DNA of 22,926 bases from DASVXQ01 sp046727955 (GTDB lineage: Bacteria > Actinomycetota > CALGFH01). The stretch covers positions 1-22,926 of the forward strand of contig JBKPDO010000207.1 of assembly GCA_046727955.1 (NCBI GenBank). The letters run 5' to 3'. Below, one piece after another: positions 5,214 to 12,891 of this stretch. The notes below the pieces were generated by a model. That model was not told where the DNA came from. It saw only the letters and a list, made by a program, of their open reading frames with translations, and ran no database searches. The position numbers and the translations under genes were made by a program. Every line of letters begins with the position of its first letter. Within the stretch, counting starts at the first letter, position 1.

Positions 5214-6260
5214 ATGCGCGAAGCCGTCACACCGAGCAGCTCGACCATCGAGGAGGTCGCCCGGCTCGCTGAGGTCAGCGTCAGCTCGGCGCGCAACTAC
5301 TTCTCGCGCCCCGAAGTGCTCAGCCCCCAGACCCACGCGCGCATTAAGGCCGCGGTGCGCCAGACCGGCTACACCCCGCGCGGCAGTCCCACGGGCCTGG
5401 GCCGCCGCCAGCTCGGCCGTATCGCCTTCGAGATGCCCCGGGCCGAAGACCCCGCCGGCAACGCCGTCTTCAGCGAGCTGCTCGTCAGCCTGCTGTGGGC
5501 GGCGCGCTCCAGGGGCTTTCGCCTGCACCCGTTCGTCACCGACAAGGAGCCCGGCTCCCGCGCACCCTACTACCAGCAACTGTGGGAGCAACGCGAGGTC
5601 GGCGGCTTCATCCTGACCGACCCCGCCTACGCCGACGAGCGCCTCGCCTACTTCGACGACGGCGCAGTGCCCTTCGTGCTCGTCGGCCGGCTGCGGCGGG
5701 AGACCGGCTACTGCTGGGTGGACAACGACAACGTCGCCGGCTCCGTCATGGCGGTCGAGCATCTGACCGGGCAGGACCACGAGCGCATCGCCTATCTCGG
5801 CTGGCCGGCCGCGGACGCGGTCGCCGACCGGCGGCTGGAGGGCTACCGGCTCGGGCTGGCCGCCGCCGGCAACCTGCCGGAGTGCATCGAGGCGCAGAGC
5901 TATGGTCAGAGCGCCGTCGAGCAGGCCCATGACCTGCTTTGCCGCTCGCCTCGGCCAACCGCGGTGATCGCCTCCTGCGACGAGTTCGCCTACGACGTCA
6001 TCCGCGCCGCCGCCTCGCTGGGCCTCCAGGTCGGCGGCGGGCCGCGGCGCCTCGCGGTGGTGGGCTGCGACGACTCCCCGCTGGCCGGGCGGACGGTGCC
6101 GACGCTGACCAGCCTGCGCCAGCCGATCCAGCGCATCGCCGACCGCGCGGTCGACCTGCTGGCGGCGAGGATCGTCAACCCCCGCCTCGAGGCCCACGCG
6201 CTGGAGCCACCGGAACTGATGGTCCGGGAGAGCTCCGCCGTGACGGTCAGCCGCTCCTGA
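5214..6260 (+). CDS. LacI/GalR-family transcriptional regulator
   Basis: A 348-residue DNA-binding regulator. The N-terminal helix-turn-helix (about 11-55) reads TIEEVARLAEVSVSSARNYF followed by a hinge-helix region near 48-62. The remainder is a periplasmic-binding-protein-like sensor domain, with GGFILTDP, the FVLVGR stretch, the DNDNVAGSVMAVEHL block and VVGCDDSPLA. Such proteins usually bind a sugar or other small metabolite and repress nearby genes. The ligand cannot be read from sequence. No sugar catabolic or transport gene lies next to it; its 3' end overlaps cysC by 14 bp tail to tail, so its target may be elsewhere or itself. ATG 5214 is used because it gives the expected N-terminus before the HTH, although its ribosome site is weak. 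Confidence 0.88.
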   Translation: MREAVTPSSSTIEEVARLAEVSVSSARNYFSRPEVLSPQTHARIKAAVRQTGYTPRGSPTGLGRRQLGRIAFEMPRAEDPAGNAVFSELLVSLLWAARSRGFRLHPFVTDKEPGSRAPYYQQLWEQREVGGFILTDPAYADERLAYFDDGAVPFVLVGRLRRETGYCWVDNDNVAGSVMAVEHLTGQDHERIAYLGWPAADAVADRRLEGYRLGLAAAGNLPECIEAQSYGQSAVEQAHDLLCRSPRPTAVIASCDEFAYDVIRAAASLGLQVGGGPRRLAVVGCDDSPLAGRTVPTLTSLRQPIQRIADRAVDLLAARIVNPRLEAHALEPPELMVRESSAVTVSRS

Positions 6261-6786
6261 GCAGCTTGCTGGCCTCCAGCCAGGCCAGCACCTGGGCGAC
6301 CGACTCGTCCACCGTCTGGCGCTCGGTGTGCAGGACGATCTCGGGCCTGAACGGCGTCTCGTAGGGATCGGAGACGCCGGTGAAGTTCTTGATCTCACCC
6401 GCCATCGCCTTGGCGTACAGACCCTTCACGTCGCGTTCGGCACAGGTCTCCACCGGGGCGGCCACGTGGACCTCCACGAAGTCGCTCACCGCCGCGCGCA
6501 CCTTGTCGCGCGCCTCCCGGTACGGCGAGATCGCGGCGACCACCACCGCGACGCCGTGCTTGGCGAGCTTGCCCGCCACGTAGCCGATACGGGCGATGTT
6601 GGTGTCGCGGTCCTCGCGGCTGAAGCCGAGCTCCTGGCAGAGGTTGGTGCGGACCTCGTCGCCGTCGAGCACCTCGAGGCGGTGCCCGCGCTCCAGCAGC
6701 CGCGGGGCGATCGCGCCAGCGATGGTGGACTTGCCCGCGCCGGAAAGCCCGGTCAGCCACAGAACGAAGCCGGTGTCGTTGTTCAT
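6247..6786 (-). CDS. cysC: Adenylylsulfate (APS) kinase
   Basis: A 179-residue cytosolic kinase that phosphorylates APS to PAPS, the second step of sulfate activation. The Walker A loop GLSGAGKST lies at 13-21 and is followed by DGDEVRTNL, the APS-binding block around GFSREDRDTNIARIGYVA, and the lid motif KGLYAKAMAGEIKNFTGV. Length matches free-standing CysC. It is the second gene after sat on the minus strand, 70 bp downstream, and probably shares its transcript. AGGAGAG with a small palindrome (GAGAGCCTCTC, 6793-6803) lies before the ATG at a slightly long distance. The last 14 bp overlap the tail of the LacI-type gene. PAPS could feed sulfate reduction or sulfotransferases; neither is intact in the window. 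Confidence 0.95.
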   Translation of the reverse strand: MNNDTGFVLWLTGLSGAGKSTIAGAIAPRLLERGHRLEVLDGDEVRTNLCQELGFSREDRDTNIARIGYVAGKLAKHGVAVVVAAISPYREARDKVRAAVSDFVEVHVAAPVETCAERDVKGLYAKAMAGEIKNFTGVSDPYETPFRPEIVLHTERQTVDESVAQVLAWLEASKLLRSG

Positions 6787-6856
6787 ACGGGTGAGAGCCT
6801 CTCCTGGTTTGAGTGGTCGGTGGGGGAGGGGGGACCGCTCGGGGGGTTTGCTTCGG

Positions 6857-8032
6857 TCAGCTCGCCTGCCCCTGGTAGGCGTCGATCAGGATACGCGCCA
6901 CCTCGGGCCGGCTGAATTCGGGTGGCGGCAGCTCGCCGGCGGCGAGCTTGGCGCGCACCTGGGTGCCGGACAGGGTGACGTGCTCCTGGGGGGAGTGCGG
7001 GCAGGTCTTGCCGGTCGCCATCCCGCCGCAGTGCCGGCAGTAGAAGGCGTTGTCGAAGCGCAGCGGGGTGATGCCGAGGTCCTCGGGGGGCAGTGAGGAG
7101 ATCAGCTCCTGGGCCTCGAAGGTGCCGTAGTAGCTGCCGACCCCGGCGTGGTCGCGGCCCACGATGAAGTGCGTGCAGCCATAGTTCTTGCGCACCAGCG
7201 CGTGCAGCACCGCCTCGCGCGGGCCGGCGTAGCGCATCGGCGCGACCAGGGCGGCCAGCATCACGCGATCGGGCGGGAAGTACTCGAGGATCGCGTGGTA
7301 GGCGCGCATGCGGACCTCGGCCGGCACGTCGCCCTCCTTGGTGGGGCCGACCAGCGGGTGCAGCAGCAGCCCGTCGCAGTTCTCCAGCGCGCACTTCATC
7401 AGGTACTCGTGCGCGCGGTGCACCGGGTTGCGGGTCTGGAAGCCGACCACCGAGGTCCAGCCGTGCTCGGCGAACGCGGCGCGGGTCTCCGAGGGGGTGA
7501 GGGCGTAGCGGCCGACCGGCCCGTCGAGCGGGCTCACCACCGCCCTGATCGGCCCGCTCACCGCGTGCTCGGGGGCGTCGAGCACCCGGGCCACGCCCGG
7601 GTGGGCGGGGTCGGTGGTGCCGTAGACCAGCTCCGCCTCGGCCCGGCGGTCGCGCTCGAAGACCTCCTCGACCTCGAGGACCCCGAGGAGGGTGCCGTCC
7701 TGGCCGCGCAGGGCGACGCGGTCGGCGTCGACGCGCCCGCCCTCGGGGATGCCGAGGCAGACGGGGATGGGCCACAGGGTGCCGTCCGGCAGCCGCATGG
7801 ACTCCGTGCAGGACTGGTGCTCCTTGGCGTTCATAAAGCCGGTCAGCGGGCTGTAGGCGCCGGTCGCCAGCGCGCGGAGGTCGGCCACCTCCGCCGGGGT
7901 CAGCAGCAGCGCCGGCAGGTCTTCCCTGGCCAGCGCGGTCGCCTCCTCGCTCGGCAGGCGCCGGTCGATCAGCTCGCCCCCGTGCGGGACGCTGCCTCGC
8001 CCGTCCTGCGCCCACCGCTCCTTGGTCGTCAC
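6857..8032 (-). CDS. sat: ATP sulfurylase (sulfate adenylyltransferase)
   Basis: A 391-residue enzyme of the single-chain Sat type (not CysDN). It joins sulfate and ATP to APS and pyrophosphate. The active-site motifs QTRNPVHRAHEYL and GRDHAGVGSYYGTFEAQ are intact, and the C-terminal part has a Cys-x2-Cys...Cys cluster (FYCRHCGGMATGKTC) seen in bacterial and archaeal Sat proteins. I chose the GTG at 8032 because AGGAGGG lies 8 nt before it. The frame is open further upstream to 8116, but those 28 extra residues have no family support. It leads the sat-cysC unit, so APS made here passes to the kinase coded next. Confidence 0.94.
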   Translation of the reverse strand: MTTKERWAQDGRGSVPHGGELIDRRLPSEEATALAREDLPALLLTPAEVADLRALATGAYSPLTGFMNAKEHQSCTESMRLPDGTLWPIPVCLGIPEGGRVDADRVALRGQDGTLLGVLEVEEVFERDRRAEAELVYGTTDPAHPGVARVLDAPEHAVSGPIRAVVSPLDGPVGRYALTPSETRAAFAEHGWTSVVGFQTRNPVHRAHEYLMKCALENCDGLLLHPLVGPTKEGDVPAEVRMRAYHAILEYFPPDRVMLAALVAPMRYAGPREAVLHALVRKNYGCTHFIVGRDHAGVGSYYGTFEAQELISSLPPEDLGITPLRFDNAFYCRHCGGMATGKTCPHSPQEHVTLSGTQVRAKLAAGELPPPEFSRPEVARILIDAYQGQAS

Positions 8033-8088
8033 TTGCGGTTCCCTCCTGGTCCGATCTCGCGTTCGCTGCACACGCCGTGCGCCAGGGC

Positions 8089-8094
8089 AGGATA
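8089..8094 (-). promoter_or_regulatory. -10-like box for sat-cysC
   Basis: On the minus strand TATCCT (8094-8089) lies 57 nt before the sat GTG, inside the only AT-richer patch of the spacer. No convincing -35 is found 16-19 nt upstream, so the call is weak. Confidence 0.25.
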
Positions 8095-8149
8095 ATGCAC
8101 CGGGCAAATGGGGCACGACTCGTTCGGGAAGGCTAGCAGCGTTCCGTGC

Positions 8150-8812
8150 TCAGCCCCCGTCGACTCCGGTCGAGGCCAGCTCGAGCGACTGCTGCATCGC
8201 GAACGTGGCGGCCTCGAGCTTGGAGTGCATCCCCAGTTTCTCGAGGATGTTCTGGATGTGCGTGCGCACGGTGTGCTGGCTGATGTAGAGGTCCCTGCCG
8301 ATGTGCGCGTTGTCCCAGCCGCGGCTGAGCCGCGCCAGCACCTGCCGCTCGCGTGGCGACAGGCGGGCCAGCGGGGTCTCCGTGGTCTGCTCTCTGGCCA
8401 CCAGGCGGCGCAGCAGCGGCAGCAGCGCGCCACGAGGCACGACGCCCTCGCCGGCCAGCACCGCCCGGGCGACCCGCAGGACGATGCTGGCGCCGTAGGT
8501 CTTGCCCACGACCCCCGCCGCGCCGGCCATGATGGCGGCCAGCAGCAGGTCCCCGTCCCGATCGTTGCCGAGGACGAGGAGCTTGACGTCGGTGTCCGAC
8601 TCCAGGATCCGCGTCACCAGGCTGGGCGAGCCGCCAAGCCCGATCGTCGCGTCCACCAGCACGAGCTGCGGCCGGTACCGCTGCGTCAGCGTCAGCACCT
8701 CCTCGGCGGAGGAGCTGCGCCCCACCACCTCGTGCTCGGCATCGCGCGTCAGCAGCGCCTCGAGCGCCTCGTTGAACAGCGGCTGAGAGTCGGCGAGCAG
8801 TATGCGCGCCAT
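8150..8812 (-). CDS. LuxR/NarL-type response regulator with altered receiver pocket
   Basis: A 220-residue two-domain regulator. The receiver domain (about 1-120) keeps the phosphate-accepting Asp54 (VLVDATIG) and Lys104. The usual pair of acidic residues after the first strand is reduced to one (LLADSQ, Ser9 instead of Asp), and the Thr/Ser switch position is Gly82. The output domain has LSPRERQVLARLSRGW, then the recognition helix around SQHTVRTHIQNIL, and ends LGMHSKLEAATFAMQQ. It may respond weakly to phosphorylation or act independently of it (inference). ATG 8812 is chosen for CGGAGG upstream; the longer frame to 8968 lacks support. No histidine kinase is adjacent. It is divergent from a related regulator at 9245. 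Confidence 0.9.
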   Translation of the reverse strand: MARILLADSQPLFNEALEALLTRDAEHEVVGRSSSAEEVLTLTQRYRPQLVLVDATIGLGGSPSLVTRILESDTDVKLLVLGNDRDGDLLLAAIMAGAAGVVGKTYGASIVLRVARAVLAGEGVVPRGALLPLLRRLVAREQTTETPLARLSPRERQVLARLSRGWDNAHIGRDLYISQHTVRTHIQNILEKLGMHSKLEAATFAMQQSLELASTGVDGG

Positions 8813-9244
8813 CCGCGGCAACCTCCGTGGGTTCGCTGGCAGAGCTGCAGGGCAAGCATGGCCGTATCTGAGTGACAACTCTCCCTCATCCAGCCGTGAC
8901 TGGTCTACAGCACATGCAGTAACAAGCCATACGTCGCTTGGACCCTGTTGGCCCTCGATCATGGGCACGATCGACTGGCTCGCGACGTTCGACCTAGGAA
9001 AGAAGGGACAATGGGTCGGCGATTGCAGTGCTATCTCATCATTTCTTCACATGGGCCGGGCTGTCCCATTCGCGGTAGCTTGGTCTAGTGCCGCACGAGT
9101 GGAAGGGGAGCCACTCCCGGCACTCCCGGTCCAGAGGCGCAGTGCGCACGCCACCCCTCCGCGTGCGTTCGGTCGTGCTCGGCGGTCGGATCACGACCCC
9201 TGTCGTCCGAGCACGCCGGGATTCCACAGAGGGGGAACGGGGGC
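8813..9244. promoter_or_regulatory. 432-bp divergent control region between two response-regulator genes
   Basis: No gene is convincing here. Its middle (about 8870-9060) is richer in A and T. Next to the right-hand gene, CGTGCTCGG (9174-9182) and CCGAGCACG (9207-9215) form a perfect 9-bp inverted repeat. Nested inside is the hairpin GGTCG-GATCA-CGACC (9184-9198). These symmetric sites are candidates for binding by one or both LuxR-type proteins. I could not place promoters with confidence. Confidence 0.45.
9174..9215 (+). repeat. Nested inverted repeat upstream of the plus-strand LuxR gene
   Basis: Outer arms CGTGCTCGG and CCGAGCACG are perfect over 9 bp with a 24-nt interval. The inner stem GGTCG/CGACC has a 5-nt loop. 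The element ends 29 nt before the ATG at 9245, a position suited to an operator or a leader hairpin. Confidence 0.6.
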
Positions 9245-9937
9245 ATGAGCCAGCTCATCTCTGTCGTCCTGGTCGACGACCACGACGTGTTCGCCGAGGG
9301 CATCAGCGTGCTGCTCGACGCCGAGGACGACCTGCGCGTCGTCGCGTTCGCCCGCGACGCGCTCCAGGCGCTCCAGGCGCTGCGCGCGCATCGGCCCGAC
9401 GTCGTGGTGGTCGACACGCACCTGCCCGGCGCCGAGGTCGCCCAGATCCTCCGGAGCGCCGCGACGCGCACGACGCGTGCGCTCTTGCTCGCCGAGAACC
9501 AGACCCCAGAGGTCGTGGCCTGGCTGGAGCGCGGCGCCGACGCGGTGGTGACCAAGCAGGTCTCCGCACGCCAACTCGCCCACACCATCCGGGGGCTCGC
9601 CAGGGGGCACGTGCCGCCGCCGGCCCTGCCGGCGGCGGCGTCGCCGGGACGCCGCGCGTCGCACCGCGACGGGCACATCGACCTGCTCCTGCGAAGCCTC
9701 AGCCGGCGCGAGCGGGAGATCCTGTCGCTGCTGGTCAGCGGCTACTCCAACCGGCGCATCGCCGAGGAGTGCGTGCTGTCGCTGAACACGGTGCGCGCCC
9801 ACGTCCAGAACGTGCTCATCAAGCTTGGCGTCCACTCCAAGCTGGAGGCGGTCACCTTCGCGATCCGCCAGGGCGGCCTGGCCCCGCTGGTCCCCGAGGA
9901 GGCCGCCGTGGCCGGCCGCCGGGTGGGACCAGCCTAG
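9245..9937 (+). CDS. LuxR/NarL-type response regulator
   Basis: A 230-residue regulator with a receiver (about 5-120) and a C-terminal HTH. Acidic residues Asp11-Asp12, the acceptor Asp57 (VVVVDTHLPG) and Lys104 are present, while the usual Thr/Ser switch is Ala83 (ALLLAEN). A Pro/Ala-rich linker (about 123-145) leads to LSRREREILSLLVSGYSNRR, then LNTVRAHVQNVL and LGVHSKLEAVTFAIRQ. This output domain closely resembles that of the divergent neighbour at 8812, so the two are likely paralogues. A Gly/Ala-rich tail follows the HTH. The partner kinase is not in the window. ATG 9245 is preceded by GAGGGGGAACGGGGG. The gene converges on fusA2, with 16 bp between stops. Confidence 0.92.
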   Translation: MSQLISVVLVDDHDVFAEGISVLLDAEDDLRVVAFARDALQALQALRAHRPDVVVVDTHLPGAEVAQILRSAATRTTRALLLAENQTPEVVAWLERGADAVVTKQVSARQLAHTIRGLARGHVPPPALPAAASPGRRASHRDGHIDLLLRSLSRREREILSLLVSGYSNRRIAEECVLSLNTVRAHVQNVLIKLGVHSKLEAVTFAIRQGGLAPLVPEEAAVAGRRVGPA

Positions 9938-9953
9938 ATCAGATCGGCGCTGG

Positions 9954-12038
9954 TCACTTGTGCTCGGCCTTGGCCTCCTCGATGACCTTGGGGGCCAGGT
10001 TCGGGGGCAGCTCCTCGTAGTGGGAGAAGCGGCGCGCGAACGAGCCCTTGCCGCGGGTCATCGAGCGCAGGTCGATGGCGTAGCGGGTCACCTCGGCCTC
10101 GGGCACGGTGGCGCGGACCAGGGTGCGGCCGGTGCCGACCGGGTCGGTGCCGATCACCCGACCCCGCCGCGACGACAGGTCCCCGAGGATGTCGCCCACG
10201 TAGCTGTCGGGGACCAGCACCTCCATCTCGAGGATCGGCTCGAGCAGGGTGAGCTGCGCCTGCGCGGCGGCCTCTCTCATGGCGAGCTGACCGGCGAGCT
10301 GGAAGGCCATGTCCGAAGAGTCGACCGAGTGGTATTTGCCGTCGTTGAGGACGACCTTGACGTCGACCACCGGGTAGCCGGCGATCAGGCCGTCCTCCAT
10401 CGCCTTGCGCACGCCCTTCTCGACCGATGGGATGAACTGGTTCGGGATGGCGCCGCCGTAGATCTTGTCCTCGAACTCAAAGCCGCTCCCGCGCGGGAGC
10501 GGCTGCACCTCGATATGGGCGATGCCGTACTGGCCGTGACCGCCGGTCTGCTTCACGTGGCGGCCAGTCGCCTTCACCGAGGTCTTGAAGGTCTCCTTGT
10601 AGGGCAGGCGCAGGGGCACCTGGTTGACCTCGACGCCGGACTTCCGCTTCAGGCGCTCGAGGGTGACCTCGACGTGGTTCTCTCCCATGCTCCAGAGGAT
10701 CGTCTGGCGGGTCTCGACGTTGCGCTCGACCCGCAGGGTGAGGTCCTCGGCCTGGAGCCGCGCCAGGCCGCCGGAGAGCTTGTCCTCGTCGCCGCGTGAC
10801 CTGGGCGCGATCGCGATCGGCAGCAGCGGGTCGGGCATCGACGGCGCCGGCAGCACCACCGGGTCCTCCTTGGCGCAGAGGGTGTCGCCAGTCGAGGTGT
10901 CGCTCAGCTTGGCGACGGCGCCGATGTCCCCGGCCACCACCTGCTCCGCCGGCTCCTGGGTCTTGCCGCGCACCGTGAGCAGGTGGCCGACGCGCTCGTC
11001 CTTGCCCTTGGTGGCGTTGAGCACGGTGGAGTCGGGCATGAGCGTGCCGGAGACCACCCGGAACAGGTTCATGCGCCCCACGTAGGGGTCGGACAGGGTT
11101 TTGAAGACGTAGGCGGTCAGCGGGCCCGCCGGGTCGGCCGTGCGCGTCACGGTCCTGTCGCTGCCGGGCACCGTGCCCTCGTACGGCTGCCGCTGGGCCG
11201 GGGAGGGGAACGCCTGGGTCAGGACCTCGAGCAGCTCGGTCGTGCCGATCCCCTTGGTGGCGGCGCCGGCCAGCACCGGGAACAGGCGCCCGGCGCAGAC
11301 CGCCGCCTCCAGGTCCGGGATCAGGTCCGTCGGGGCGATCGTCTCGCCGCCGAGGTAGCGCTCCATCAGCTCCTCGTCCTCGGACTCCTGGATGATCGCC
11401 TCGATGAGCTGGGAGCGCAGGTCCTCGGCGGAGGCCACCAGCTCGCCGGGCACGTCGCCCTCGTTGCGTGAGCCGTCGGGCTTGTACTCGAACGCTCGGT
11501 TCGACAGCAGCCCGACCAGGCCGCGGAAGTCGTGCTCCTGGCCGATCGGCAGGTACAGCGGCGGGCAGCCTTTGCCGAAGGTGGCCTGGATGGCCTCGAG
11601 GGTCTCCTGGAAGGAGGCGCGCTCGCGGTCCAGCTTGTTGATGAAGAAGGCGCGCGGCAGCCCGAGCTCCTCGGCCATGGTCCAGACGACCTCGGTCTGG
11701 GTCTCGACCCCGTCGACCCCGCTCACCACGAACAGCACGGCGTCGGCGGCCGGCAGGGCCGCGCGCACGTCGCCGATGAAGTCGGCGTAGCCGGGGGCGT
11801 CGAGCAGGTTGACCTTGAAGTCCCCGTGCTCCACGGGGGCGAGCGCCAGCGACACCGAGATGTGCTTGCGGGTCTCCTCGGGCTCGAAGTCGGTCACGGT
11901 GGTGCCTTCCTCGACCCGGCCGACCCGGTTGGTCGCGCCGGTGGTATAGAGGAGCGCCTCGATCAGAGACGTCTTTCCGGCACCACCGTGCCCGACAACC
12001 AAAACGTTACGAATACGTTGCGTGGGGTAGCTCTTCAC
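9954..12038 (-). CDS. fusA2: Elongation factor G-like GTPase (EF-G2 type)
   Basis: A 694-residue translational GTPase. The P-loop is GHGGAGKTS (16-24) rather than the AHIDAGKTT of true EF-G. Further G motifs are DAPGYADF and NKLDRERA. Domains II-V follow, with the domain IV block near KATGRHVKQTGGHGQYGIAH. This P-loop variant marks the EF-G2 (FusA2) group found in actinobacteria in addition to canonical EF-G, as in Mycobacterium (Rv0120c). The role of that group in ribosome work is not settled, and canonical fusA would sit with rpsL/rpsG elsewhere. The start is GTG 12038 with GGAGGGAGGG about 10 nt upstream. The gene stands alone, divergent from pgsA. Confidence 0.9.
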   Translation of the reverse strand: MKSYPTQRIRNVLVVGHGGAGKTSLIEALLYTTGATNRVGRVEEGTTVTDFEPEETRKHISVSLALAPVEHGDFKVNLLDAPGYADFIGDVRAALPAADAVLFVVSGVDGVETQTEVVWTMAEELGLPRAFFINKLDRERASFQETLEAIQATFGKGCPPLYLPIGQEHDFRGLVGLLSNRAFEYKPDGSRNEGDVPGELVASAEDLRSQLIEAIIQESEDEELMERYLGGETIAPTDLIPDLEAAVCAGRLFPVLAGAATKGIGTTELLEVLTQAFPSPAQRQPYEGTVPGSDRTVTRTADPAGPLTAYVFKTLSDPYVGRMNLFRVVSGTLMPDSTVLNATKGKDERVGHLLTVRGKTQEPAEQVVAGDIGAVAKLSDTSTGDTLCAKEDPVVLPAPSMPDPLLPIAIAPRSRGDEDKLSGGLARLQAEDLTLRVERNVETRQTILWSMGENHVEVTLERLKRKSGVEVNQVPLRLPYKETFKTSVKATGRHVKQTGGHGQYGIAHIEVQPLPRGSGFEFEDKIYGGAIPNQFIPSVEKGVRKAMEDGLIAGYPVVDVKVVLNDGKYHSVDSSDMAFQLAGQLAMREAAAQAQLTLLEPILEMEVLVPDSYVGDILGDLSSRRGRVIGTDPVGTGRTLVRATVPEAEVTRYAIDLRSMTRGKGSFARRFSHYEELPPNLAPKVIEEAKAEHK

Positions 12039-12134
12039 CGAATCCGGGCCCTCCCTCCACAGTCGTTGCCCGTGGGGGCTGGAGCGGGTGCCCTGCCACC
12101 TGACGGGAGCCGCGATGCTACCACCAGACCTTAC

Positions 12135-12163
12135 CGCCTAATGGCGCCGATCTCCTCGGACAA
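12135..12163 (-). promoter_or_regulatory. Possible fusA2 promoter
   Basis: On the minus strand TTGTCC (12163-12158) and TAGGCG (12140-12135) are 17 nt apart, about 97 nt before the GTG of fusA2. Spacing is good but both hexamers match the consensus only partly. A second -10-like word, TAGCAT, lies closer to the gene. Confidence 0.28.
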
Positions 12164-12218
12164 TTCAAGAATTCGAGGCCCAGCTCCCGCGACTGGATTG
12201 TGACGAAACCGACTGTCG

Positions 12219-12247
12219 TTGAGCCGCGTGTACGGTCGTGCTAGCCT
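12219..12247 (+). promoter_or_regulatory. Probable pgsA operon promoter
   Basis: TTGAGC (12219-12224), a 17-nt spacer and TAGCCT (12242-12247) form a sigma70-type promoter. It is 53 nt before the GTG of pgsA. The same pattern is found before ruvC (TTGAGC-17-TAGGCT) and pdxS (TTGAAG-18-TAGCCT), which supports all three. Confidence 0.55.
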
Positions 12248-12300
12248 CGCCTCCGTCCCGTGGTTGCCATGTTGGCGCCCATCGTCATGACAGGAAGCCC

Positions 12301-12891
12301 GTGCTTTCGTCCAAAGCTCGTGACACGTTCCGACACGTTACCGAGCCCGCCGGTCAGGCTCTTGCCAAAGCGGGGTTCACCGCCAACAGCCTGACCGTGA
12401 TCGGCCTTGCCGGCAGCCTCGGAGCCGGCGCGCTCATCGCCACCGGGTACGAACGGGTCGGCGGAGCGGTCAGTCTCCTCTCGGGCCTGCCGGACATGCT
12501 GGACGGCGCCGTCGCCAAGGCGTCGGGCCAGGTGTCGCGCCGGGGCGCCTTCCTCGACTCGGTGGTGGACCGGCTGTCGGACGCCGCGGTGCTGAGCGGG
12601 ATCGTGCTGCTCTCGGCCGAGGACCAGCACACCCAGGCCGCGGTGCTCGCCACCCTGGTGCTGGCGCTGTCACTGATCGTCTCGTACGTGAAGGCGCGTG
12701 CCGAGTCGCTCGGCTACAGCTGCAACGTCGGTATCGCCGAGCGGCCCGAGCGGGTCATCGTGCTCGGCGTGGCACTGCTGGTCGGCCATGTCGTGGCCGG
12801 GCTGTGGGTGCTGGTCGCCGCCACCTTGATCACGGTCGTCCAGCGCATCCTGACGGTCTGGCAGCAGGACAGGTCGGACATCGGTCGGTGA
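12301..12891 (+). CDS. pgsA: CDP-alcohol phosphatidyltransferase, probable phosphatidylinositol phosphate synthase
   Basis: A 196-residue membrane enzyme. The family motif D-G-x2-A-R-x8-G-x3-D-x3-D is seen at residues 68-90 (DGAVAK...GAFLDSVVD). All four Asp/Gly metal and substrate positions are kept, but the conserved Arg is Lys73. Hydrophobic segments around 31-48, 52-65, 92-125 and 148-172 are consistent with the usual six-helix fold. Position before patA and pimA shows it is the actinobacterial PgsA1 type. That enzyme joins CDP-diacylglycerol to inositol-1-phosphate rather than making phosphatidylglycerophosphate; this is inferred from context. The start is GTG 12301, with AGGAAG just before it. 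The last bases overlap the next gene (GTGA). Confidence 0.88.
   Translation: MLSSKARDTFRHVTEPAGQALAKAGFTANSLTVIGLAGSLGAGALIATGYERVGGAVSLLSGLPDMLDGAVAKASGQVSRRGAFLDSVVDRLSDAAVLSGIVLLSAEDQHTQAAVLATLVLALSLIVSYVKARAESLGYSCNVGIAERPERVIVLGVALLVGHVVAGLWVLVAATLITVVQRILTVWQQDRSDIGR

Noticed and set aside
8813..8968. 52-residue N-terminal extension of the minus-strand response regulator
   Set aside because: Receiver domains begin directly with the first beta strand; MARILLADSQ with its CGGAGG site is the natural start.
8802..9248. 148-codon plus-strand frame across the divergent spacer
   Set aside because: It overlaps the start of the minus-strand regulator and lacks coding character; the region is better read as control DNA.
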